From Spirosoma profusum (GTDB taxonomy: Bacteria > Bacteroidota > Bacteroidia > Cytophagales > Spirosomataceae): 64,000 bases of DNA. The stretch lies in the NCBI RefSeq assembly GCF_014699005.1, contig NZ_JACWZY010000025.1, positions 1 to 64,000 of the forward strand, in the 5' to 3' direction. Positions 16,526-23,540 of the stretch are shown here, piece by piece (positions within the stretch are counted from its first letter, which is position 1; every line of letters begins with the position of its first letter). The translations under genes were made by a program, and so were the position numbers. The notes beneath the pieces were generated by a model. The model was not told the DNA's origin. It saw only the letters and a program-made list of their open reading frames with translations, and did no database searches.

Positions 16526-17992
16526 ATGAAAAAGCTTCACGTTATTACAATTTATTTACTACTGATAGGCGGCTCTGGTATGGCTCAAATGCGTATCAGT
16601 GACAAGCCCGCCAGCTCCACACTAGCCAGCACTACCTTGAACGCCAATTCGCTGTTGGAGTTGGAAAGTAGCACTCGCGCCCTTTTATTGCCTCGGCTCA
16701 CTCAGACTCAGATTGACGCCATGCAGGGCGTACCCGCTGGGATGCTGGTTTATAATAGTACTACGAACCTACTCAACATCCGCTCTAATACTGGTTGGGT
16801 TACCCTGGCGCAGGCAGCCAACGCGGCTTCGGCTACCAACCCTTGGTCATCTTCAGGCACGGTAGCTTATACAAACCAGACGGTTGGTATTGGCATCAAT
16901 AATCCTTTTTCGCGACTCGCCAATACCTCGGCCAATACCCTCGATTCGCAAGGCTTCGGCGCTAATCCTGAATCGCTTTCCTGGAGAGCTACTCAACCAG
17001 GCTACGCAGGCGTGTTTCAAAACAGTGGAACACTAACGAATAATAATGGATTACTGGTGAAAGTTACCGCATCTAATTCCACGGCATTAGAGGTTGGTCA
17101 AGGTACGCAGGGAGCCAATGCCACCCCTTTACTCGTGGTTAAATCTAATGGCCGGGTTGGCATTGGCACCAATAATCCTTTTTCGCAACTAGCCAACAAT
17201 TCGGGCAATACAACAGGTACGGATGGGAATGGGGGAAATTCAGGTTCGTTTTCCTGGTCGGTAACTCAGCCAGGTTATGCTGGCCAGATTTATAATGGGG
17301 GTACAAGCGCAAGTAGTAATGGTTTGGTTGTCAAAGTCAATTCAAATAGTGCCACGGCTTTTGATGTAGCGCAGGGGGCGCAAAACGGAGCTGCAACTCC
17401 ACTTTTGACGGTTAAGTCATCAGGTAGAGTTGGCATTGGTACCTCAACCCCCCAATCCCCGCTGGATGTGATTGGGACAATATCGGCTAGTACCCTGAAT
17501 GTAAATGGGACAATATCAACTGGTACTCTGGATGTAAATGGAGTAATCTCAGCTGGTACATTGGGTGTAAATGGGGCAATATCGGCTAGTACATTAGGTG
17601 TAAATGGAGCAATCTCAACTGGTACATTGAGTGCGAGTGGGGCAATATCAGCTAGTAGCCTAGATGTAAATGGGATAATATCGGCTAGTACCCTGAATGT
17701 AAATGGGACAATATCGGCTGGTGCCTTTAATATGGGAATCCAATATATATATGAGGATTACACACAACAGGCTGGATACATTTTTAAATACGTAAAAACC
17801 TGTCCATCTGGCACAAAAGTAATAGGGGGTGGTGGTGGACATAGAGATTTAAATACAGCCGCTGATGATATAGTTGTTAACTATACGGGGCCAGACCCGG
17901 TAAATGCCAACGCTTGGGCTGTGATTGTTAAAAATATAGGGACTAGCGATCGGGGCGTACGAGCGTATGTAATCTGCGCCAAAGTACAGTAA
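16526..17992 (+). CDS. Secreted protein with 11-residue tandem repeats
   Basis: The ATG at 16526 is preferred because it starts a signal peptide (MKKLHVITIYLLLIGGSGMAQ); the longer frame from 16355 would hide it. The N-terminal region (LLELESSTRALLLPRL, GVPAGMLVYNSTTN) is a common opening of Bacteroidota surface proteins. Two related blocks around GIGINNPFSRLANTS and GIGTNNPFSQLANNS follow. Residues ~325-405 hold a tandem repeat of 11 residues (ISASTLNVNGT and variants), a 33-bp DNA repeat at about 17479-17735. The C-terminal ~85 residues (TCPSGTKVIGGGGGHR, ending YVICAKVQ) form a separate small domain with two Cys and replace the coiled-coil module of its relatives. Probably an extracellular fibre with a swapped tip. 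Confidence 0.75.
   Translation: MKKLHVITIYLLLIGGSGMAQMRISDKPASSTLASTTLNANSLLELESSTRALLLPRLTQTQIDAMQGVPAGMLVYNSTTNLLNIRSNTGWVTLAQAANAASATNPWSSSGTVAYTNQTVGIGINNPFSRLANTSANTLDSQGFGANPESLSWRATQPGYAGVFQNSGTLTNNNGLLVKVTASNSTALEVGQGTQGANATPLLVVKSNGRVGIGTNNPFSQLANNSGNTTGTDGNGGNSGSFSWSVTQPGYAGQIYNGGTSASSNGLVVKVNSNSATAFDVAQGAQNGAATPLLTVKSSGRVGIGTSTPQSPLDVIGTISASTLNVNGTISTGTLDVNGVISAGTLGVNGAISASTLGVNGAISTGTLSASGAISASSLDVNGIISASTLNVNGTISAGAFNMGIQYIYEDYTQQAGYIFKYVKTCPSGTKVIGGGGGHRDLNTAADDIVVNYTGPDPVNANAWAVIVKNIGTSDRGVRAYVICAKVQ
17479..17735 (+). repeat. 33-bp tandem coding repeat (about 8 units)
   Basis: Units of 33 bases around AATATCGGCTAGTACCCTGA repeat with small changes (SAS/STG/SAG variants). They encode ISASTLxVNGx. 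Close similarity between neighbouring units suggests recent slippage or unequal recombination and possible length variation between strains. Confidence 0.85.
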
Positions 17993-18381
17993 CCTTGTAG
18001 CTATCTGTTCATGACCAAGCCCTGTTTTTCAGTGGGGCTACACTAGCTCAAGAAATAGATTTAGAGTTGTATTTCGAAGTTAATGACCAATACCCTACAT
18101 AAGTGGGGAATAAACGCCCCTTTTTTCTACAGACAGGAGGCCCAACCAGGTAACGACTCATAAATTAAGGCCCTGTATTTCTGTTAGTTACCTTAGTTTG
18201 GTCTTATTTGGCACAATTTCGGTAAGTGGATAAGTAACGCTATGAACTTGCTAGCTGCCAGAAGAAAGGCAGCATATATATACTCAACGCTAAGAAAAAT
18301 GAAAGAAAGAAGCCTGATTTTGGTCGGGCTTCTTTTTGTTTTATGGGAATTGCAGGGTGTGCATCTTCCTGATAAATCCCT
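17993..18381. other. Non-coding gap between the 11-residue-repeat gene and the DUF4359-like gene
   Basis: About 390 bases. A weak terminator-like GGGG-CCCC hairpin with six T follows at 18104-18126. A second, stronger hairpin lies at 18308-18338. A 64-residue frame at 18242 runs through that hairpin and is judged not to be a gene. Confidence 0.5.
18308..18338. terminator. Intrinsic terminator hairpin
   Basis: AGAAGCCTGA pairs with TCGGGCTTCT (wobbles allowed) and is followed by TTTTGTTTT on the plus strand. No plus-strand gene ends nearby, so it may belong to a lost gene or a small RNA. Confidence 0.55.
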
Positions 18382-18756
18382 CTATTGCTGCTTCCGTACC
18401 TCCTTTAGTTTTTTATCAATTTTTGACGAAAGATAGACGCTACCCAGTATTCCCAAGCCAATCGTTGTCGACTCATCGCCTGACACAAAATTGGTAGTTG
18501 AAAATAAAAGGTAGTTCGTGCGGGTAATACTGCCCTCGATGAGCCTATCAACCATGTATCCTCCCATTAGCGCACCTAAACTAAGTCCTAACTTTTCCGC
18601 CACGCCGTTATCCCTCTTATTTTCTTCAAGTACGGTTTGCTGAATAATTTGGCTCATTTTAGCCTTGACAGCCGCTTTATGTTCTTTAGGGTTGGTCAGG
18701 ATTAGTGCCAATACAGCAAAAAGGGAAATGATCAGGTAGAGAAGGTTACGGTTCAT
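18382..18756 (-). CDS. Membrane-anchored DUF4359-like protein
   Basis: The start MNRNLLYLI (ATG at 18756) is chosen over 18780 because the first eight residues of the longer form add nothing. Residues 4-22 form one membrane helix or uncleaved signal (LLYLIISLFAVLALIL), followed at once by TNPKEHKAAV, the feature of DUF4359 proteins (hydrophobic helix then TNP). The middle has a second hydrophobic stretch (LGLSLGALMGGYMV) and the C-terminus is basic. Function unknown. It is a lone gene on the minus strand in the accessory region. Confidence 0.5.
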   Translation of the reverse strand: MNRNLLYLIISLFAVLALILTNPKEHKAAVKAKMSQIIQQTVLEENKRDNGVAEKLGLSLGALMGGYMVDRLIEGSITRTNYLLFSTTNFVSGDESTTIGLGILGSVYLSSKIDKKLKEVRKQQ

Positions 18757-18896
18757 GGCATGAATAGGGATTACAATCAACTATAAGGTATACTGGTAAC
18801 GAGTAGAATTGATGCGGATACACACAAGATTGCCGCTCTATAACAATCTAACTACTATTTTACCATAAATAATGGTATTTAAATATCTTTACATCT

Positions 18897-19103
18897 GTGT
18901 CAGACGAACTTAAAAACGCAGGTCAGATGATAAGAGAAGCCCGATTAAAGGCTGGCTTAACCCAAAAGGAATTGGGCGAAAAGCTAGGTATTTCTGAGTC
19001 AGCCGTCAATAAACTTGAAAACGCAAATCACGCCCCAACCCTTACAACCCTTAAGCGAGTTGCAGAAGCGACAGGGTTAAAATTGAAAATTGGGTATGAG
19101 TAA
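18897..19103 (+). CDS. XRE-family helix-turn-helix regulator
   Basis: 68 residues from a GTG start at 18897. The whole protein is one HTH_3 domain: MIREARLKAGLTQKELGEKL, then GISESAVNKLENANHAPTL and LKRVAEATGLKL. TQKELGEKLG and ISESAVNKLE are the two HTH helices. Such small proteins act as phage repressors or as antitoxins of HigB-type systems; no toxin partner is seen here. It lies upstream of the recombinase genes, where it could control integration or excision. No ribosome binding site stands out. Confidence 0.8.
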   Translation: MSDELKNAGQMIREARLKAGLTQKELGEKLGISESAVNKLENANHAPTLTTLKRVAEATGLKLKIGYE

Positions 19104-19163
19104 AAAAAATTGGACCACTACTTGAAAAGTTTCTCAAGTTTTCCTAATGTTGTATCTGTAATG

Positions 19164-19234
19164 CAAGGGAAAATCCCTTGTTAAAACATGAGAAACCCCA
19201 ACGCCTAAGAGCCTGGAAAGCTGAGCATTGGGGT
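19164..19234 (+). other. Structured leader: two consecutive hairpins
   Basis: The first hairpin is CAAGGGA-AAA-TCCCTTG (19164-19180), perfect. The second has ACCCCAA (19195-19201) pairing with TTGGGGT (19228-19234) around a 26-base loop with further pairing. They lie between the XRE gene and the next gene and could be a terminator plus leader, or a small RNA. There is no T run after either. Confidence 0.4.
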
Positions 19235-19262
19235 CGTGTAAACACTTAACTTCTTACATCAA

Positions 19263-19607
19263 ATGTCAACGGGACAAAAGTACTCGGGGAAAGGGGATTC
19301 TACAACCCTTTTTCAGCCATCGGCGCAAATTACCCTACAAACCTCTTCTCTGGCGGATGAACGGCCAGAGCCTGTTATTAATCCGCAAATCTTCGAAGCA
19401 CAAACCCAGTTGCTTCAATTGACCGATCGCTTTGCTGCCATTGGTGATGAGCCAGTCCAGCATATTGACACGCTGCTTACTCATTGGCTTAGTACACCTG
19501 CCGACGCGCTTTCTGTTTCAGTGGATGTTAGTCAGCTTCACCGCATTCACCTGCTGATTGATTTCCTTACTCAGTTAGACCATTCCCCTGCTCTTTCAAA
19601 AGCTTAG
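19263..19607 (+). CDS. Hypothetical protein, 114 aa, upstream of recombinases
   Basis: It starts at ATG 19263 and ends 26 bases before the first recombinase. The N-terminal third is disordered and Ser/Thr/Gln rich (STGQKYSGKGDSTTLFQPSA). The C-terminal part (EAQTQLLQLTDRFAAIGDE, VDVSQLHRIHLLIDFLTQL) is predicted helical. It is not a recognised excisionase and no DNA-binding motif is evident. Its place suggests an accessory to the recombinase pair. Confidence 0.5.
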   Translation: MSTGQKYSGKGDSTTLFQPSAQITLQTSSLADERPEPVINPQIFEAQTQLLQLTDRFAAIGDEPVQHIDTLLTHWLSTPADALSVSVDVSQLHRIHLLIDFLTQLDHSPALSKA

Positions 19608-19633
19608 CTCTATTTCAATAATCCCTTTTACAA

Positions 19634-21079
19634 ATGACTGCTATTCCCCAGTATAACAGCATGGCTGCATTGGGCCCTATGGCTCGTTTTTCAGCCCTTC
19701 ACCCCATGACTCGGAAAAAGCGCTTACCGATATCGGTTCGATTCGCTCTACGTTCCCCTAAAAAGGGAACAACCTATTCAAATCCTCATCCGCTTCAGGT
19801 GTGGATTGCAGTCGACGGGAAGCGAATGCATTTTGGCGCATTCTGGATGGGGCAAAAATTGATGGTAGATCCTGCCGACTGGCGGGTAGTAAAACAGGTT
19901 TCAGGCCGTAGAGGAGACTCAGTCAATAACCAGATCGTACAGATGAAAGCCTACATCGAAAGCATTCATCAAAAACAGCTTGATTCAGGCGCTACGCCAA
20001 CACTAAAATCCGTGTGCTTTGAGTGTCTATCTGGTTATTCGCCCGAGTGGAGTATTATTCATGGTTGGGTGTATCCTGACGACAAACAGAAGCGTAATAA
20101 GGCCAATCAATATGCAAACCGCATTTCGGCCGAAAGTCCAATAGATGAAGCTTATCAGGCCTATATCGCTCATCTCCGGAGCTTAGACAATACCGATCGG
20201 GCGCTCTCCAGAATTACCCTTGGCCGCTGGCAGCGCGGGTTAGTGTTGCTGCATGATTATGAATCTAAAACAGGGCAAAAACTGCCTACTGCTGGAGGAC
20301 TCACAATTGGATGGGCAAAGCGGTATCACAGTTGGTTGCAGACCCAGAATGGCGGTCGGCATTTTCCGCAACCCGTCAGCGCTGGCCAGGCCAGTCGATT
20401 TGTACTTAAAGTAGCCAGTGTTCTAGACTGGATGATGGAAGAGGGTTGGCTCGAGCGAAATCCAATTCGCAGTCTGCGTTGGCCCAAACACGAAGACAAA
20501 GAAGTCCTGTTTCTAGAACCTGAGCATATAGCTCATTTACTAACACTGGATTGGAAAGGCACTAAAGGGATCGCTCTGTGGTGGTTCCTATTGATGTGCT
20601 GCACAGGTTTGGACTACCCAGATGCCGTGGCGTATGCACGAGACAGGAACACATATGAGGTTCAGGGTAGAGCTGGCTGGAAGATCGTCGGTAGGCGCAA
20701 AAAGCCCCCTCATGTTGAATATCACTTACCAAGACTTGATGAAGTAGAGCAACTGTTTGCTCTGTACCCCCAGGGTCCTGCTGACATTTCGGGAGGGGTC
20801 GTTAATCGCTATACGGATCAAATTGAAGCGGAGTTAGGCATCTCCTGGCGGATTACTAAGAAAACGGCCCGCAAGACGTTCGGGAGCTTAATGTTAGCGG
20901 CAGGACACCGGATTGCTGATGTAAGCCTGATGATGGGACATTCCTCCATTACGACCACAGAGCGCCATTATGTGAAGGTAAGAGGAACATCGATTGACCG
21001 TAGTATGGAACGGGTGAAAGTGAATATAAACCAATTATCTGGACATTTTGAGGCTATGGAGGGCCAAGGTCATGTTTAA
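19634..21079 (+). CDS. Tyrosine recombinase, Bacteroidota phage-integrase type (first of tandem pair)
   Basis: 481 residues. An N-terminal Arm-type beta domain (ISVRFALRSPKKG, VWIAVDGKRMHFGAFW) is followed by a SAM-like core-binding region (~140-280) and a catalytic domain (~285-470). Box I reads CCTGLDYPDAVAY, with Asp where the catalytic Arg would be. Box II reads KKTARKTFGSLMLAAG, keeping the Arg but with Lys in the usual His positions. Box III (MMGHSSITTTERHYVKV) keeps His and the nucleophile Tyr. It overlaps the second recombinase by 8 bp. It may be catalytically altered or act only with its partner. Expected role: integration/excision of the element or a local inversion. Confidence 0.85.
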   Translation: MTAIPQYNSMAALGPMARFSALHPMTRKKRLPISVRFALRSPKKGTTYSNPHPLQVWIAVDGKRMHFGAFWMGQKLMVDPADWRVVKQVSGRRGDSVNNQIVQMKAYIESIHQKQLDSGATPTLKSVCFECLSGYSPEWSIIHGWVYPDDKQKRNKANQYANRISAESPIDEAYQAYIAHLRSLDNTDRALSRITLGRWQRGLVLLHDYESKTGQKLPTAGGLTIGWAKRYHSWLQTQNGGRHFPQPVSAGQASRFVLKVASVLDWMMEEGWLERNPIRSLRWPKHEDKEVLFLEPEHIAHLLTLDWKGTKGIALWWFLLMCCTGLDYPDAVAYARDRNTYEVQGRAGWKIVGRRKKPPHVEYHLPRLDEVEQLFALYPQGPADISGGVVNRYTDQIEAELGISWRITKKTARKTFGSLMLAAGHRIADVSLMMGHSSITTTERHYVKVRGTSIDRSMERVKVNINQLSGHFEAMEGQGHV

Positions 21080-22361
21080 AAGTATAGTCAATAAATTAAC
21101 CTTCTGCTTTCGTATCCGCTCCAAACAGACCAGCGGGGAAGTGATGCTTTACTGCCGCCTTGGTCTCAATGGCGAACGAACGACGGAATATCGTACCGGT
21201 ATCTGCGTAACCCTTGATGTGTGGAAGCGAAAGCAGGAACTATTGCAGGAAGCTTGCTCTGAAGCACTAAAACTACACCTGCAACTCGATCAGTTTCGTA
21301 GCCAGCATGAACAGATTCTACAATCACAAAAAATAATTGCCCCCTTACCTCGGGCAAATACCGTCCGCCAAGCCTGGTCAAGACAGCACTTGCCCAATCT
21401 AAGAGCGTCTGATGGCTTGAATGTACCCAATCCTCATCTTAGCCTGCGCGTGGTCTATCAGGACTACATCACTCACCTTGATACACGGCCTAAAGAAGAG
21501 CGAAAAGCCGACAAGACCCGCGCTAGTTATCGGATGGCGGGTCAGCATCTGAATACGTTCTTGAACAAAAAGCGTCAACCCGGTTTTTTGGCCGAGCAGA
21601 TAACGCCGGGCTTTGGTATGCAGTTCTATGACTACCTGCGAGAGAAAAGTATCAACGCCGATACAGCAAACCGCTACCTGACCTTTGTAAAAGCTGCGCT
21701 GCATCACGCTTTGCTGTACGACCGGATTCAGGTAAATGGGCTATTTCAATTCAAGCCACCTAGGGGTAACCCAGCAAAACGTATTGTTTTTCTGAGCGAA
21801 ACGGCGCTGGCTGAACTCAAGGTATTACCCCTAATCGGCATTCGGGATATAGTTCGTAAATGGGCCTTATTTATGTGTTACACTGGACTGGATTACAACG
21901 ACGCCCTTAAAGTAGTCACTCATGAATCGGTTTTCCGTGTGAATACACCTTATGGGGATAAATGGGTGTACCAGCGCCTGAAACTACGTCACGCACCGGC
22001 TTGGGGGGAATGCCATATCCCGATATTACCACAAGCTCAGGAGTTATTCAGGGAACTAGCGAAAGGCAAGCGCCCCCGGCTGAAGGTAATCAATACCCAT
22101 TTGAAGGAGATCGCACAAAAGCTACAGTTACCGTTTGAGTTCTGTAGTAAGGTGTGCCGTAAGACAGCAGGTGTTGTGTTTCTAAAGGAAGGATATTCCA
22201 TGCCCAGCATTCAGAAGATATTAGGCCATCAATCACTGAGCATGACTGAACGTCATTACCTGACGATCCAATCGTTTGTTGTCGACAGTGATATGGCCAA
22301 AATCCGCCAATCTCCCGCGAATGGCAATAATGCTTTTACTCACATTTATAAAGCCTCTTAA
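21072..22361 (+). CDS. Tyrosine recombinase (second of tandem pair)
   Basis: The ATG at 21072 (MFKSIVNKLTF) lies inside the last codons of the first recombinase (ATGTTTAA overlap), typical of translational coupling; the longer frame starts with TTG. 429 residues: Arm domain (CFRIRSKQTSGEVMLYCRL), SAM-like domain with SLRVVYQDYITHLD and FYDYLREKSINADTANRYL, then the catalytic domain. Box I is CYTGLDYNDALKV, again lacking the Arg. Box II is CRKTAGVVFLKEG. Box III is ILGHQSLSMTERHYLTI with His and Tyr kept. Both members of the pair share the same box I change, so this looks like a subfamily trait and not random decay. Confidence 0.85.
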   Translation: MFKSIVNKLTFCFRIRSKQTSGEVMLYCRLGLNGERTTEYRTGICVTLDVWKRKQELLQEACSEALKLHLQLDQFRSQHEQILQSQKIIAPLPRANTVRQAWSRQHLPNLRASDGLNVPNPHLSLRVVYQDYITHLDTRPKEERKADKTRASYRMAGQHLNTFLNKKRQPGFLAEQITPGFGMQFYDYLREKSINADTANRYLTFVKAALHHALLYDRIQVNGLFQFKPPRGNPAKRIVFLSETALAELKVLPLIGIRDIVRKWALFMCYTGLDYNDALKVVTHESVFRVNTPYGDKWVYQRLKLRHAPAWGECHIPILPQAQELFRELAKGKRPRLKVINTHLKEIAQKLQLPFEFCSKVCRKTAGVVFLKEGYSMPSIQKILGHQSLSMTERHYLTIQSFVVDSDMAKIRQSPANGNNAFTHIYKAS

Positions 22362-22365
22362 GCTC

Positions 22366-22635
22366 ATGAAACCAGTATCCGGAAACCCCAACGATTGCCA
22401 CGATATAGATACGCTCAGAGAGTGGGTCACTGACTTGCAGGAAGTAGTCAGTATTCACCGAGAACTAGTTACCTGTAGCCGCCACCAGGTTGAGGTTGGT
22501 CATAAGCTCACTGAGCTGGCGGAACAAAAGACAGCGGCCTTGGAAGAGAAGATTGAGTTAATGCAAAAGCGTTTAAACCAGTACGAGATTGCCTTTTCAG
22601 CCAAGCATTACAATCATGTTAGGCGACTGAATTGA
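22366..22635 (+). CDS. Small coiled-coil protein of the recombinase operon
   Basis: 90 residues, starting four bases after the second recombinase stop, so in the same operon. A helical protein: LREWVTDLQEVVSIHRELV and then a heptad-like stretch (LTELAEQKTAALEEKIELMQ). It ends SAKHYNHVRRLN. The last twelve residues are duplicated, with synonymous codon changes, in a remnant at 23340-23376. No DNA-binding motif is seen. It may be a recombination directionality or architectural factor; this is inference from its place. Confidence 0.6.
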   Translation: MKPVSGNPNDCHDIDTLREWVTDLQEVVSIHRELVTCSRHQVEVGHKLTELAEQKTAALEEKIELMQKRLNQYEIAFSAKHYNHVRRLN

Positions 22636-22654
22636 TACCGTTAGCAACCTAGCC

Positions 22655-22693
22655 AATAGCCAGCGCTTATTAACTGAGCGCTGGCTATTTTTG
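22655..22693 (+). terminator. Terminator of the recombinase operon
   Basis: A 13-bp perfect stem (AATAGCCAGCGCT with AGCGCTGGCTATT) around an 8-base loop followed by TTTGT. A strong intrinsic terminator. Confidence 0.85.
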
Positions 22694-22739
22694 TAAATGT
22701 ACGCTTGATATAAAATTATAATGCCACCGAAAACGGTAT

Positions 22740-23219
22740 TTACTGAGTGGCAAAGTGCTGGCTCCTGATTGATCGCCGAATAGAGGGAGGTAGACCTTTA
22801 CCCTTCTTATAAGCGTCAACCAGAACCGCTTCTCGATGCCGGTTGAAGCGAATCCGCCGAATCACTCCCAAGGTAAGGATGGGCAGGCCAGGCAAACTAA
22901 ACTTGAGACTAATTGAAGCAGATCCCTCCTCAAGGGGCATACCACTGGTCGCCTTTTTCGCCGAGTTTACCAAGGCATAACTACCCAGGCCGATTAAGCC
23001 CAAGCCCACCCCGACGCCAACTCCTGTCCAAATGGCTGTCTTGGCACTGCGACGTTTTCGAAGAAAAAGCTGGTGGATGGCTATCAGGCTATCAGAAGCC
23101 GGGCGAACCTGAAGCCGAATCGAGTCGGTGGGCGGTGAGGTTTGTGCATAGGTCGATGCGGGTATATTCGGACTGGTTAAAATGAGTAGTAGGAAGAACA
23201 GCCATAGGGGAGCTTTCAT
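22740..23219 (-). CDS. Hypothetical exported membrane protein, 159 aa
   Basis: A signal peptide is visible (MKAPLWLFFLLLILTSPNIPASTYAQ). A second hydrophobic segment near residues 62-88 is Gly/Val rich (TAIWTGVGVGVGLGLIGLGS) and a third, shorter one lies near 108-120. The C-terminus is strongly basic (RRIRFNRHREAV, IRRSIRSQ). No known family. It runs against the recombinase operon and converges on its terminator. It is flanked by the two related copies of the HYNHVRRLN-coding tail, so it may have entered as a small insertion. Confidence 0.6.
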   Translation of the reverse strand: MKAPLWLFFLLLILTSPNIPASTYAQTSPPTDSIRLQVRPASDSLIAIHQLFLRKRRSAKTAIWTGVGVGVGLGLIGLGSYALVNSAKKATSGMPLEEGSASISLKFSLPGLPILTLGVIRRIRFNRHREAVLVDAYKKGKGLPPSIRRSIRSQHFATQ

Positions 23220-23339
23220 TTCGTGTATCGAATTAATGGTGGGTTTAGCAGCATCGAAAGGTAAACGAAAAAGCCAAGATGTGAGCGGCCAATTAGTTAC
23301 CGGTCAATAAAGGTCACCATAGGAGCTGGTTTGCTAAAG

Positions 23340-23376
23340 CAGCCGAGCATTACAATCATGTGCGCCGGTTGAATTG
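23340..23376 (+). pseudogene. Remnant of the 3' end of a paralogue of the 90-aa recombinase-operon gene
   Basis: The frame reads AAEHYNHVRRLN then TGA, against SAKHYNHVRRLN in the gene ending at 22635. The first ~20 bases are nearly identical and the last six codons differ mostly at synonymous positions (GTT AGG CGA CTG versus GTG CGC CGG TTG). That pattern is expected from a once functional paralogue, not from a fresh duplication. No upstream part of the gene is left. A weak hairpin (AAACGC...GCGTTT, about 23403-23430) follows, like the terminator after the intact gene. Confidence 0.65.
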
Positions 23377-23492
23377 AGGGTATAGAACGCAACCCATAGA
23401 CGAAACGCTGGCTCTACTGGGCTGGCGTTTTTGTTGTCAATGGCTTCACGTACCGCTTACTCATTCACTTCCGATGAATATGAGGCAGTTAT

Positions 23493-23512
23493 GTACATTT
23501 GTTAAAATGTAC
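23493..23512 (+). promoter_or_regulatory. Palindrome overlapping a -7 element
   Basis: GTACATTT and AAATGTAC are perfect inverted arms around GTTA. The left arm includes TACATTTG (23494-23501), a match to TAnnTTTG. The next gene starts at 23541, 40 bases downstream. A regulator bound here would block the promoter directly. Confidence 0.45.
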
Positions 23513-23540
23513 CCGACTCTTCTTATCAATCCTTTACGCT

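Noticed and set aside
18242-18436. 64-residue frame between the repeat gene and the DUF4359-like gene
   Set aside because: It runs through a terminator hairpin and overlaps the end of the minus-strand gene.
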